Positions 24,208 to 34,528 of a stretch of DNA of 64,000 bases are shown piece by piece. The notes beneath the pieces are model-generated. The model made no database searches, was not told the origin of the DNA, and saw only the letters and a list, made by a program, of their open reading frames with translations. The stretch spans positions 1 to 64,000 of the forward strand of contig JADNRX010000183.1 in the NCBI GenBank assembly GCA_015501595.1, written 5' to 3'. Position 1 is the stretch's first letter. Each line of letters starts with the position of its first letter. The position numbers and the translations under genes are program-made. This stretch comes from Hymenopellis radicata. Lineage: Eukaryota > Basidiomycota > Agaricomycetes > Agaricales > Physalacriaceae.

Positions 24208-24270
24208 GTGGCTTAGTGGTAGCGCGTCCTTTCATTTAGGTGTCTTGCTGTTTTTTGATATAGATTCTGG
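24208..24270 (+). repeat. tRNA-like pol III promoter remnant (SINE-like)
   Basis: TGGCTTAGTGG at 24209 matches the A-box consensus TRGCNNAGYNGG. About 50 bases later is AGATTCTGGTCC, a weak B-box-like string. Related A-box-like strings occur near 23661, 23787, 24487, 24918 and 25042. Those near 23661 and 24918 are followed 50-60 bases later by GTATTGATTCC, an 8 of 11 match to the B box. No full tRNA cloverleaf was found. Confidence 0.4.
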
Positions 24271-24889
24271 TCCAATACTGACACAGTCCCAACCGAAGTG
24301 TCGGGAGAGCAGCCTGGCATGAATGTCAACACGTGCTTGGACTTGTTGTTGAAATCATATACTTAGTGGCGTGTCGGCAGCAAGATCCTCAGTGACGGTC
24401 GTCGGCGTACTCGGAAATACCTGGAGGCTCTTTCCCCGCAACGTCCACCGTAAACCTGCTCCGGACTGTAGCCTGCCATGCCGATGTGGCTTAGTGGTCC
24501 CATCCGGTGTTTGGGCTGAGATTGTACCGTTCACCTTTTTATCGGACTTGAGGCGGCTTTCGCCAAGCTTTCGCTCACTGTACCGGGCAGCAGGCGTGTG
24601 ACTAAACGTTTTCGCATGGATGGTATCTTGCTTTCTAGGTTTTCTCTCTCTAACGTGGATTTGTCTGCCCGCGGACCTGGAACTACGTACACCTTGGCAA
24701 TTGCTTCTCCTTCGGTGATCAACTCATCGCTAGTCACAGGCGTATGCCTCATCGGTATGCCTGCAAGTGAATGCTCGGCTTTGTTTTTTCTGTTTCCTGG
24801 GTCGTCGATTTGTCTTCTGTCGTATGAGATACGGTATTAACCTGGAACTATAAGGCATGGTAATTGCTTTAGTGCCATGCCATTCCACC

Positions 24890-25290
24890 AAATCTAAGCG
24901 GTTCCACTCGGTGCGCATCGCTTAGCGGTTTCGCGTGCTGTAATATTCACTCTGTTCTCAGTGTTTTTTTGTATTGATTCCATGCCTCTCACTGCGACGT
25001 GGGATTATCTCAGCTCCCTCAGGATGTACACTCGAGGCGTATCGCTTAGCGGTAGCGCGTCTTCACCTGGGATGTAGGCCAATTGTTTTGGATTGCGTTT
25101 TCAGTGTCAACCGTCGAAGAACTGCATTTGATGAGCCCTGCGATGGCCTGGCTCTTCCCTTCAAGTTTCTCTAGGTACTACTCTTCGCACGCCGGTGTAT
25201 CCTAGCGGATGCATTGGCCTTGTCGGAACAACTTGAATGAATCATTTTATGCTTGTCGCTCAGCGTCCGCATCATGTAATCCCATCACGT
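24890..25290 (+). repeat. Direct repeat, copy 2
   Basis: Second copy of the 23640-24080 block, about 1.25 kb away in the same orientation. It is diverged by substitutions and indels. It includes an A-box-like TCGCTTAGCGGTAGCGC near 25042. Confidence 0.6.
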
Positions 25291-25645
25291 GGCAGCGTTT
25301 GAACCTCTCGAGTCTCCCTCACCATCTTTTTCAAAAACCCTCGTTTGCCTTCGTATTATTTGCAAAAGAAGATGTATTTCTCACTCAGACTCGCACGCAT
25401 TCACTTGGATATGATGCGCGGTCGCTCAAACTCAAGCAGCCTTCAAGTATGCCCACAATTTTTTCCACTTTGCGGTGCGCACTTTCATCATACAACTGTA
25501 TTCGACGGAATTCTCTTTGACAGCACTACGTGTTTTCTCTCTCTCTCCTTCCTCTTCAAATGCACGCTCTGCCCCGATGTTAGCATTACAATCGAGGCTT
25601 GCCTAAACCACTGTTGACTTACCTCACAACACGTTTGCCCGTACT

Positions 25646-26110
25646 CTACTTCCCGACGAGATCAGAATATGGTTCTTCGTAGTTCTCTGGACCGGCGCGC
25701 TTGGTCAAGTCGGAGTACGGCTCTTCATAATTCTCTGGACCGGCACGCTTGGTCAAGTCGGAATAGGGCTCTTCGTAGTTCTCTGGACCGGCGCGCTTGG
25801 TCAAGTCGGAATAGGGCTCTTCGTAGTTCTCTGGACCGGCGCGCTTGGTCAAGTCGGAGTACGGCTCTTCATAATTCTCTGGACCGGCACGCTTGGTCAA
25901 GTCGGAATAGGGCTCTTCGTAGTTCTCTGGACCGGCGCGCTTCGTCAAGTCAGAATACGGCTCTTCGTAGTTTTCTGGACCGGCGCGCTTATCCATAGCT
26001 AAAAAACGACGTTAGCATTTACGCCATTCCAGTAGGATGGTCTGCTTACGAAGCGCGGCGACGGCAGAAACGAGGAGAACTAACGATGCGAAAACAGCTG
26101 TGAAGCGCAT
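25646..26110 (-). CDS. Repeat-containing, Kex2-processed RiPP precursor (dikaritin-like)
   Basis: Two exons, 26110-26050 and 25998-25646, around a 51-base intron (GTAAGC..TTTTAG), give 137 residues. Exon 1 is a clean signal peptide (MRFTAVFASLVLLVSAVAAL). Exon 2 has a short linker (PMD), then seven copies of a 16-residue unit: the dibasic pair KR followed by AGPENYEEPYSDLT. Only the last copy differs (DLVGK at the stop). Each KR is a site for Kex2 in the late Golgi, so seven identical 14-residue acidic peptides, each with two Tyr, would be released. This matches fungal dikaritin precursors such as that for ustiloxin: signal peptide, KR-flanked repeats and Tyr-containing cores. The UstYa-type gene at 28.3 kb supports the call. 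It has no CAAX end, so it is not a basidiomycete pheromone. Other readings are a secreted effector or signalling peptide. The mature product and bioactivity are unknown. Confidence 0.85.
25655..25990 (-). repeat. 48-bp coding tandem repeat, 7 units
   Basis: Seven head-to-tail 48-base units make up nearly all of exon 2 of the precursor gene. In coding order the DNA types are Z-Y-X-Y-Y-X and a variant of Y. Units 2, 4 and 5 are identical, and units 3 and 6 are identical. X and Y differ at several positions (for example AAT TAT versus AAC TAC), all synonymous. Only the final Thr to Val change alters the peptide. Confidence 0.95.
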
Positions 26111-27036
26111 GACTGTTACACCTTCAGGTCGTTAAGGCTCTAGATGGATGGGTACGTCTCTTATACTTTTGGCGAGGAGATCTATCAGGCCGTGAAACAT
26201 TCTCTCATTCTCATCGCGTCCTGTGAAGCCCTTATGGGCGCTACATACTTCTCGGACATGTTCTATTCTTACAACAGGTAAGAATACTTTCCTCAGCCTC
26301 CCTTAAAGCTGAATGGCATTTGATGTAGGGTTATTTCATATCCGTGCTAACGATCCACTCAGCGCCACTCATGTTCGTATTTGCACTTCTCCCTCCCAAT
26401 GTGGAGTCCGAACGACGGAAGGAACAGCATTTTTGGTGCTGAAAGCCTACCTCGAGTGCGCTTTCCTCGGTTTCCGTTTCTACCCACCGAAAACTCCATC
26501 AAGTAACATCAACGGACCGAACCTGCGAAAGGCCTAGTGGTGAAACGTCGTGACCATTCAAGCGATCTGGCGAGCCGCAGGTACATTCACTTTTTTCGCA
26601 ACAGCAATTCATTCCTGAGCGCTGATCCTTCCCCCAGCGTAAAATAACAAGAACTCTGTGTGGTCAGCGTGGTACTAAGTCTACCGTTTGAATTTCGACA
26701 GGACCAGAACAGTGAACGGGAAGTCACTCTTGGAGGTTGGATTGTGGCGCTTCAAGTTGAGGACAAGTCCTGACTGCCCGCATGGGGCCGTGAGTTGTCG
26801 CGAGACATATCATTCAACATCAAAATTGCGACAACGTTTGGACAACCTCTCACTCTCACCGTTGATGCCGCCTTCAATCGATGAATGGGACGATTCTGTG
26901 TTGCGTGTAGATCCTATAGATACGTGACAGCACTTAGTGGGGTATTTGTTCACGCCGAGGCTACACACATCACTCAGATGAAGGTGTACAGATTGCAATG
27001 TATATTTATTGGGCGGTCACTACAGAAATACTTCAA
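26111..27036. promoter_or_regulatory. Upstream region of the precursor gene
   Basis: About 0.9 kb between the precursor start and the 3' end of the next minus-strand gene. Read on the minus strand, AGTATAAGAG at about 26167-26158 lies roughly 50 bases before the ATG and is a likely TATA element. The short open frames here show no family features. Confidence 0.45.
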
Positions 27037-28028
27037 TCACGCCAACTCAATGAGCTCAAATCCTGTGAATGACGCAATTTCAATCACCGTGAAGGTTACA
27101 GAACGCAAACACGTACCCAGCGCAGGATCGGAGAACACCTGATCAAACTCGAGACGGCAGGCCTTGCAGGCAATCTCCAACGTGATGGTGCGGCGGTCGA
27201 TGCACTCGAATAGAGGGGTCGGACTCTTGAGCTCTTTTCCGTCACTGTGGAACAATTGACGCTGGACGTCGTAATCCGTGAAATTCACGGTCCCAAGCAA
27301 AGACTGACGCGTGGGACGCGTATTCCAGCTCAGCGACGGAAGGTTTGAGTCGGAGGGATAATCCACGTTCCAAACCTCGATCTCCGTCACGTCGCCTTCT
27401 GCAGAATACGACTTGCCGCCTTGAATCAATTTCTCCAGTGGCGAGACCCATCCCGAGATATAGCATCTGGTCCAGCTACTATTGAACCGCCATTGATAGA
27501 TCATCGAGTCCTACAATGAACGTTTAGAAGTCGGTAGGGTAAAGGACACGTAAGGCTTCACCGATGGGCTAAGAACGACATGAGACCCAGCAGTGTACGT
27601 CGTATCGGGCTCTTCTGCATTCACACGGGTCATCGAAGCTGGAAACCACATCTTTCCGCCTGAAGATTGATGAGAGTCTGCGAAAGCTTCAGAGCGAAGA
27701 ACGCACTGGTTGGGTGAAGCGTCTTCGAATTGTGTCGGATGATCGCCCTACCAGCATCGAGGTTCTTATTCAAGTCCCCGATAGCGAGACCAGAAACGAC
27801 CTCCATCGTGCTCGGGATGCGCTGAACAGAGGGAGCAGTCAAAACGCTGAGATGGAATGCTCCGGCGGCCATGATAGCAAGCATGGCGATGAGACTAGCG
27901 AGAAGAAGGCTATCGAAGCGAAAGCCTTCGCGATCATGAGAGACCTGCGGTACAGAGGTCTCCTTGTACTCGTCAGACTCATAGTCTTCAACGGAACTAG
28001 TAGTGAGAAGTCGCGTGTACTCTGCCAT
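27037..28028 (-). CDS. Type II membrane protein, But2-C-terminal-like
   Basis: Four exons fit exactly in phase: 28028-27707, 27659-27562, 27510-27117 and 27062-27037, giving 279 residues with introns of 47-54 bases. The N terminus (MAEYTRLLTTSS) is cytosolic, followed by one membrane helix (SLLLASLIAMLAIMAAGAF). The lumenal domain contains SDSMIYQWRFNSSWTRCYIS, SAEGDVTEIEVWNV, LSWNTRPTRQSLLGTV and a Cys pair in LEIACKACRLEFDQVF. It ends GFELIELA. From memory it resembles an Agaricomycete family annotated with a But2 C-terminal-like domain. Topology and start (xxYxxLL, then one helix) are like UstYa proteins, but the HxxHC motifs are absent. It is divergent to the UstYa gene, 317 bases away, and may act in the same pathway; this is inference. 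Confidence 0.7.
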
Positions 28029-28345
28029 CGAGGGTTGTGGGGTGGGGAAGCAAGAAACTTGAGATACACAGCCAGTGTAGTCGCAAGAATAGCTAGATCA
28101 TGTCCCTGGGGGATCCGTAATAACGGAGAAAGTGGGGACATCTGGGAAGCGGCAAACCCTTTGGAGCAGCTACGAGCGCTGTCCGGGCGTGCATGGGGAG
28201 CTAAATTTGCAGACCTAGGTGACCGAGGATCCCCGTTCCTCCTTCGCGTTTCACAATTACTGATAGTGGCTGAGTACTGCGCCCTTCTCTTCGTCAAATT
28301 CATGTCCTTTATACTTGGAGAAGGGCCATTGGAAGGAGATCAGAC
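28029..28345. promoter_or_regulatory. Bidirectional promoter of the But2-like and UstYa-like genes
   Basis: 317 bases between two divergent starts. TTTATACTTGG at about 28308 is a TATA-like element about 38 bases before the UstYa ATG. Shared control of the two genes is likely from the spacing but not shown. Confidence 0.5.
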
Positions 28346-29113
28346 ATGGTTCAACTCCTCCCCCGTAACCCCTTGCTTGTGGCTTACACCGGACTCCTCT
28401 TGTCCATCGCGTTAAACTTATCTGCTGTCTATGTTTTCCGTTATCGTCGTGAAACCTGCCAAAGCATCCTCGAGCTGAAGGAAGGAGACGACAGTCATTT
28501 CAGTAAGCTACACTGGGTATTGAATGAAGGGACGTGCTTACTGAGTTTTTTTGAAGGCTACATCGGAGACGATTATCCGCACGAACTGCCTATACATCTT
28601 CCAACGGTCGGGATGAAGGTTGAGAACAGCGAGCGCTTTGGACTGTCGGACTTCTACGCGTGGGGTGACTGGCGAACGACCGATATGTTCCCAGCAAGCA
28701 ACGGCTTCATCAAGTTGGGACCGAACGGTAAGGGGAAACAGTACCCAGCAAACAGTTGTGCTGATAACCATGTTCCTAGGTAGAAAATTCGGTATGAGAG
28801 CTCAGCGGTCGAGGAGAAGGTATTACTGACGTTCAGTCTAGGAATCGCGATGTTCCACCAAATGCACTGCCTGCAGAAGATTCGGGATGCCATCGTCCAG
28901 GGCGACGCGGGTCATCACACGCGACACTGCTTGAATCTGCTCAGGCAGACAGTTCTTTGCGCCAGCGATACGACGCTAGACCCCATGATAAACAAGCATA
29001 GCATAGACGGCCTGGGTATTGTTCATGTGTGTCGAGACTGGGAGACAGTGTTCGATTTTGTTACTGAGAACCAGCTGAAGTACCTGAACACAAGCGAAGG
29101 ATGGAATGGGTAG
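28346..29113 (+). CDS. UstYa-family (DUF3328) oxidase
   Basis: Four exons: 28346-28502, 28557-28727, a 12-base microexon 28780-28791 and 28842-29113, with introns of 50-54 bases. All phases agree, giving 203 residues. After a short N terminus there is one membrane anchor (LVAYTGLLLSIALNLSAVYV). YIGDDYPHELPIHLP and LGPNGRKFG are family landmarks. Both diagnostic motifs are intact: FHQMHCLQKIRDA (HQxHC) and HHTRHCLNLLRQ (HxxHC), followed by LCASDTTLDP and HVCRDWETVFDF. UstYa proteins are membrane-bound secretory-pathway oxidases that crosslink or cyclise Tyr-containing core peptides of ustiloxin, phomopsin and asperipin. Lying about 2.2 kb from the KR-repeat precursor gene, it is the best candidate to modify that peptide. 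The reaction is inferred. Confidence 0.88.
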
Positions 29114-29563
29114 TCTGTATAGTCTTACATGAAATCGAATTTTTATGGTCCTGCGTTAAGTCGTCGCGTTACGGACATTGACATGGCCGTCCGTTGTTGA
29201 GTGTCGGCACCGGTCCGACGACCGCGCCTTAAGTTCTATTTTGCCTCGATTCGCGAACGTCGTGGCGTGCTCTTCCGGGCTCGTCGCGGCGGTTGTCCGT
29301 AAATGGATGCTGGTTTCCGTGACAGGACCAGTGTTCAAAACCCACCACTGTCCCGAGACGCGAGATTCGCAAGTGGCGTTCAAACCGTCAATGGCAGTGG
29401 TGCTCTGCAGCGCGTGACTGGACACACGTGTGGTGCAGAACTCGGCGATTGGAGTGACAATCGCTGGGATGTCATCCTTCTTCTTCTTCGACATTATCAA
29501 GAACGAGAATGTCATATAACGGCTTATAACTATACATGTAGACTACCAATATCATATCAAAAT
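29114..29563. other. Intergenic between convergent genes
   Basis: 450 bases between the UstYa gene end and the dynamin gene end. I see no gene or repeat. Confidence 0.4.
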
Positions 29564-32300
29564 TCAAGACGAATACATGAGCTCCCGATAAGCGGTCTGG
29601 AGACGTTCCAACTTCTTCGTCAGTTCCTCACGACGATCAGCCATCTGGGGACTCTCTTGAGCGAGTTCTCTGCAGATCTCTTGTCCCTTCGCCCCGTGGA
29701 TACCAAGACGCTCATACAGCGTGACCAACAGACCTCGATCGAGTCCTTGGACGAGATCGTAGTCGATGGCCAACGGAATATTGTCGATATAACGCTTGTA
29801 CGCGACTAGAATGTATTCAGAGAATGAACATAGAAGAGTAAAACGCTGACCTTGGAAGTACGCACGAACATCGGCCATTATCTCCAGTGCATGTTCCATT
29901 TCATCATGAGGAAGGAGTCCGCCGAGATCCGCCGCCTTGACACCAGAAATGCCGATGCGTGCACAATAGGTCAGAATCGTGCTGACGTCGCCGTTTGTAT
30001 TACTGTAAATTGTCCGTATTCGCCGCTTGCGCGCATTTCGGGATACGGGAGGCACATACCTCGCCAGGACTGTGGCAACACTAGAATGCTCTGTCTGTTG
30101 CCGTTGCGTCTTATAATCATTCAGGAACTTGTGCTTGTAGTCGCCGAGATAATGCGTGTTCAGTGTATACGGACGATCCTCCAATTTGACCAACCAGTCA
30201 ATCTTGTCTTCGGTAGCTTCAAGATGCAGTTTGAGGAATTCGTGTATGTAAAGACTGTGCAACATGATCAGCAAATGTACGAGGTAAGTGCACCAACGAT
30301 GAGTTACCGAACTTTCTGTTCGAGAAGCCTTTGCCCGAAGGATCCGAAATGTTTCGTGACTATCTGGTCCATTTCATGACCAAGCATGGCATACACCTCT
30401 CGACACAGCGCCTTCGCAGGAGCATGCCATTTGGCAACGAATCTCGAGATGTATGCTTGCTTTACGACGAATGGAAAGTTGCCTGGCAACTCTCGAGTCC
30501 GAGCACTGTCGAGCAACAGTTAACAATTATGACTGGAACCTGAACGAGGTGAGCTCACTGGAGTGCACGAGCATGAACCTCTTCGACATAGATGAGGTCA
30601 GACTCTTGCGCGTCTGTTGCACTTTCTTCACCCGAGAGAAAAGTCGGGCGCTTCCAGGCACAGGAGCTAGCCTGTGTTTCAGAGAACGGTCTGAACGCGG
30701 GAGCTGTGCGGCGAATGGCCAATTTGAATTGTTCTTGAGCAAGACGAACTCTCTGCATGATGCCTTCTTCGTCGGAAACGCCTTCAACGTGCGTAGATAC
30801 GTCGCGCGTGAATTCGGACAGGAGAGACGAGACTTCCTGGAGAGGATTTTCGGAGGGAGGCTTTGGCATGACGCAGATCTGGTGAAGGGTTTTCTCGATG
30901 GCGCGTTCCATCTCGGACCTGATATCAGGAAGTCTGAGAGTTTTTGGTCAATGAAAGAGAAGCAAAGCGAAACAAAGAACAAGCCTTTTTGAAATGAGAT
31001 CAGAAAGGATATGGCTGAGCCGCTCCACGAGATTAGAAGTTCGCAAGTAGCGTTGGTAAACAGAGTCCAGACCAGCCCATGGATCGACAGTTGAGAAAAA
31101 GTCGTTCTCTCGTTGTCGCGCTTCGCTCCAAGTAATACCGTTCTTGATATCGGTAGACGAAGGCTGCTTGACGCAGTACCAGTTGTTTTCGAGCGCTTCT
31201 TTTTCACCACGGATGAACGCCACCCACGCGTTTTCCTCGCCGGACGGGATGCGATCTGGTTTCGTGAGGACACCTAGAGCAATGTCCGATATTGGTCACC
31301 TCACTACGACAAAATAAGTGGGGACTAACCGATAGTGCGCTTTCCTAAAGGGTCGTGCATCTTCGCCAAATGATGGGCACCTTGGTTTTCAAAATCGGCT
31401 GAGTAACTTGTTAGCCAAGGAGCCGACCACACATTCGAAACTCACTCTCGCAAGCCACCGTTAGAAGGATCAAACAGCTGGGCTTGGAGATGTAGGATTC
31501 CACAAGACTTTTGACTAGATTAATATCGCCGTCGTTTCCAGCGCTACCGGTGCTGGCGATGAGACCTACAAACAAGTCAGCCCCGGAGCATCGTAGACGC
31601 GAGCTGGCAGTAGACATACCGGGCAAGTCGCAGAAAGACAAGTCAGCGACGCCAGGTCCGCTGATCTGGAGGGAAACGAAGTTGGCAGAGAACGAGAGCT
31701 GGTTCTCGATGAGATCTTCGTCCTCGCCGTCCAGAAATTCGGATGGGCGACGTTTCGGGTTCAAAATCGCGCGCTGAGCGCGCCTGAGGCGCTCCTCGAC
31801 GTCTTCCTTGTCGTATATAATGTCTCCAAACTGTTCGTTCCTAGCCGTCCCGAGAAGTTGGCCGTTAGGATCCTTGATGAAACGTAACGAGACGATGCAT
31901 TTCCAGGCGTCGGTCGAGTGAGCGAGGCGACACTCTGTCGGGCAGCTATAGTGCAAAGTCAGAGTGCGATAGGAATCTTCAGTAACCGTGACGCATTACC
32001 GAGTGCAAGTCCCAGCAGCTCGTGGTAGGGTAATACCCGAGATGGACTCGATGAGGGAAGATTTTCCGGCGCTTTGAGACCCGATAACAGCAATTTGAGG
32101 TAGGTCGATATCAACTTGCGCTCTGTGATGCGACATCGTCAGCGCCTGTGACACACATATGAGAAGACTTTCGCGTACCCTGTGCTATGAAGACGATTAA
32201 TGAGATCTAACAGAATGCGACGCCGCCCCGAAAGGTCGGGATTGGCCAGGCCAACTCCTCCTTCGTCGAAAGGGCTCAGAGACGACGTTGTGTGAGACAT
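29564..32300 (-). CDS. Dynamin-family large GTPase (Mx-like)
   Basis: The start [15 protein letters not shown] at 32300 leads into the GTPase domain. It has G1 P-loop GSQSAGKSS near 32070, G3 DLPG near 31617 and G4 TKPD near 31260. Family stretches [16 protein letters not shown] and [20 protein letters not shown] are present. The stalk exons follow ([40 protein letters not shown]). The C-terminal GED reads MADVRAYFQ, then [20 protein letters not shown] and [20 protein letters not shown], ending near 29567. Introns are numerous and short. No PH or Pro-rich domain is seen, so it is closer to the soluble Mx/Vps1-like group common in Agaricomycetes. A membrane-remodelling role is expected from the family; the exact compartment is unknown. 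Confidence 0.85.
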
Positions 32301-32842
32301 GAATGAAGATAAGGGAGATCGCGTTGTTCATCGTCAGAAACGATGATATATATACTTCAAAATCGTGGGCGCTTAGACAAGATTAAGCGCCTTGAGAATT
32401 GCGGGAAAGGACACGAGGTTGATTATCTGCTAGATAGGCGATGTAGGTTGCAATGGAGAGGTGGCGCGGCAACAGTCAAGGTGCCGAATATCCAGCGAAT
32501 ATCTTATTCGGAATGGACGGTATGCTCAGTCACTTCTGGCGTCTATTGAATCTCCTTCGGCTAATGACAGAAAAAAGGTTAGTTTTTGAGTTGCAGGAAT
32601 GATTGACGACGTTACATTGATACATTGGGTAAGGCGCCAGAGTTCCTGACGGCTTCCAAGCACAACGGGAGCGCATTGGACTCGGAGAAGCACCGTACAT
32701 CATCATGTAGTCCGGGAGTAGATTTTAAGATAGTTCCAGGAGATTAAATTCAATACACCGGGGAGTGACGATCCAGATTGCCTCCCAAGAACACATTGTA
32801 GTGAACAAGGTAGAACCTAAAAATTTCTAACCACGATCCGAG
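32301..32842. other. Intergenic, dynamin promoter side
   Basis: About 540 bases, AT-rich next to 32300. The mariner-type insertion begins at its far end. No gene was seen. Confidence 0.4.
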
Positions 32843-33866
32843 TACAGTCGTTTCATAAATCCTTGCCCGGCGATGCCAAACACGCCAAACAATTCGATTA
32901 ATTCGAAACATTCAATAAAATAGAGTAATTCGTAGGGGACAAATACACTACTCTGAAACTAGTAAGGATGTATACCAAGGTGCCATACATGTATACGGAC
33001 CAGTAGGAAGCAGTGTGGAGGGCAGAACAAGGCGCAAGGCCGGTGAAGAGAGTCGGCGGCAAGGACAAGCAGAATCAGTCTGGACCGATTGCACGCTTAT
33101 ACATTGGCCTTCCAATGCCTCAAGGTCACTTGGATATGTCATGGGAGAGCCTGCGATTGAGTACGCGCCGCGTACAGCAATGATCCCCCTCATGGTAAAT
33201 CGTCGTGCACCGGCAGCCATCGCGCGGCCAAGGGACCCAGTCGCGGGGCCCCGGACATCCATTTTATTGCGTAGAGGTGCAATGGTTGATTCAATGGCAG
33301 CAGAGCGAGAATCATGGGAGTCGCGGGGAGGTGGGGATGGAGCTGGGACGGAGCGGATGCCTCTGGTGCATGGTTTCACAGATCCTTAGGGAAGGACTGA
33401 GGAAGGCAGTCGACACAAATTGGTTGATGATAAATAGTATTTTGAAGGGGGTTCAGACCAATGCCGGGCGACGTCCTGGAAGATCATGATGAGACGGGGG
33501 AGTATTGCGTACTCGCTACGCACCTAAAACGTTCCAAAGCCAGTGCCCTCTTATCCAGCAACCTCCAGGAGATTTCATGAATGGTTCTAGTGCATCTAAT
33601 TCCGCCTGCCCGTCATTGGGCGCCGGTATATCAATCCTTGATGCCAAAAGCGAGTCCAAACGTTGGAGGTCAAATCAGCTGCTGGGAGTCAAATTCAAGC
33701 ATTCGTGCTCAACACCGAGGTCGTATAGCGCGTTAGCGCATGTGGCAGCGCGTCTGAAGCTGGTCTGAGCTGTGGAGGATTCATTCTATTTTATTGAATT
33801 TTTCGAATTAATCGAATTGTTTGGCGTGTTTGGCATCGCCGGGCAAGGATTTATGAAACGACTGTA
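32843..33866. mobile_element. Tc1/mariner-type non-autonomous element (MITE)
   Basis: The terminal inverted repeats are 80 bases long (32845-32924 and 33785-33864) with a single mismatch at 32909. Both ends begin CAGTCGTTTCATAAATCC and are flanked by TA on each side (32843-32844 and 33865-33866), the target duplication typical of Tc1/mariner. The element proper is 1020 bases. Open frames inside (33015-33389 plus, 32948-33379 minus) show no DDE/D transposase features. The near-perfect repeats suggest recent insertion. Confidence 0.85.
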
Positions 33867-34528
33867 GGTGAAGGCACGATGCTTCTCACAGTCATGGTCG
33901 CAGTTAAAAAAGGACAAAATTGAATTGGCGCAAGATTACTCACACGGCACGTGACAGACGCGTTCCGAATTTGCGACCCGAACTCACCTGCATTGCTCTC
34001 AAAGGCTCGCTCCAGATGTGTTGTGAAGCGCTGTTGACTTGTCCTATCTTGATCTTGCCAAAATAGTATGGTGGCGCTAACGGCAAGCTCAAGACTGACC
34101 TCGGGGAGAAGCCCGATTCAGAATACGCCCCCTTTACAGAACCGATTTCTGCGATGACGCCGGGGGGCATACTCTTCTAAGACTAGAGTACGTACTAGAA
34201 CCAGGAGAAATGCGAGGCTCACATATGTCGTATGTAAGTGAACTTGCCCATGTGCCATCCTATCTCATTTCTTCATTAGCTTCGAGCGTTACTCATTCAT
34301 TGAACCTGGTGAGGATCAGATGACAAGCCTCCTTCGGAGCTGGCTTGGGCTCCTGTCGTTCGAGGCTATTGTGGCTGTTGAGTACTAAGAAGCTATTAAT
34401 GGATGCAGGTCCGACGGAGCTTTGTTGGTATATCAACTTCGTCCGTCGGACATGTCCTGAACTAGTCGTTCGCGAGCCCATAAAGGCTCGCGGGCGATGA
34501 TGCTCCTGATGTACAACCTTGGAGCGCC
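33867..34528. other. Intergenic upstream of a P450
   Basis: About 660 bases without a recognised gene. The string AAAGGCTCGCGGGCG and its neighbours near 34490 contain a small GC palindrome, but no specific regulatory element was identified. Confidence 0.35.

Larger units (their letters stand above)
22454..25645. repeat. Gene-poor region of degenerate direct repeats
   Basis: About 3.2 kb without a convincing gene. Several segments recur in diverged form. Examples are GACGCGGCTTTCGCTC near 22957 and 23569 (a relative near 24546) and TTTCGCATGGATG near 22986 and 24610. The string CGCACGCCGGTGTATCCTAG occurs near 23978 and 25187. GCTTGTCGCTCAGCGTCCGC occurs near 24046 and 25252. It lies directly downstream of the repeat-peptide precursor gene. 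Confidence 0.6.

Noticed and set aside
25655..25990. 48-base repeats as a CRISPR-like array
   Set aside because: Units are contiguous with no spacers, encode an in-frame peptide and lie in a eukaryotic genome.
25646..26110. Basidiomycete mating pheromone precursor
   Set aside because: No CAAX motif; the end is VGK. It has a signal peptide and many KR sites, unlike farnesylated pheromone precursors.
26313..26927. Short open frames upstream of the precursor gene
   Set aside because: No family features and no phase-consistent splice to neighbours; left as intergenic.
33015..33389. Open frame inside the mariner-type element as a transposase
   Set aside because: Arg/Ala/Gly-rich by composition, with no DDE/D motif or helix-turn-helix, and overlapped by an equally long antisense frame.
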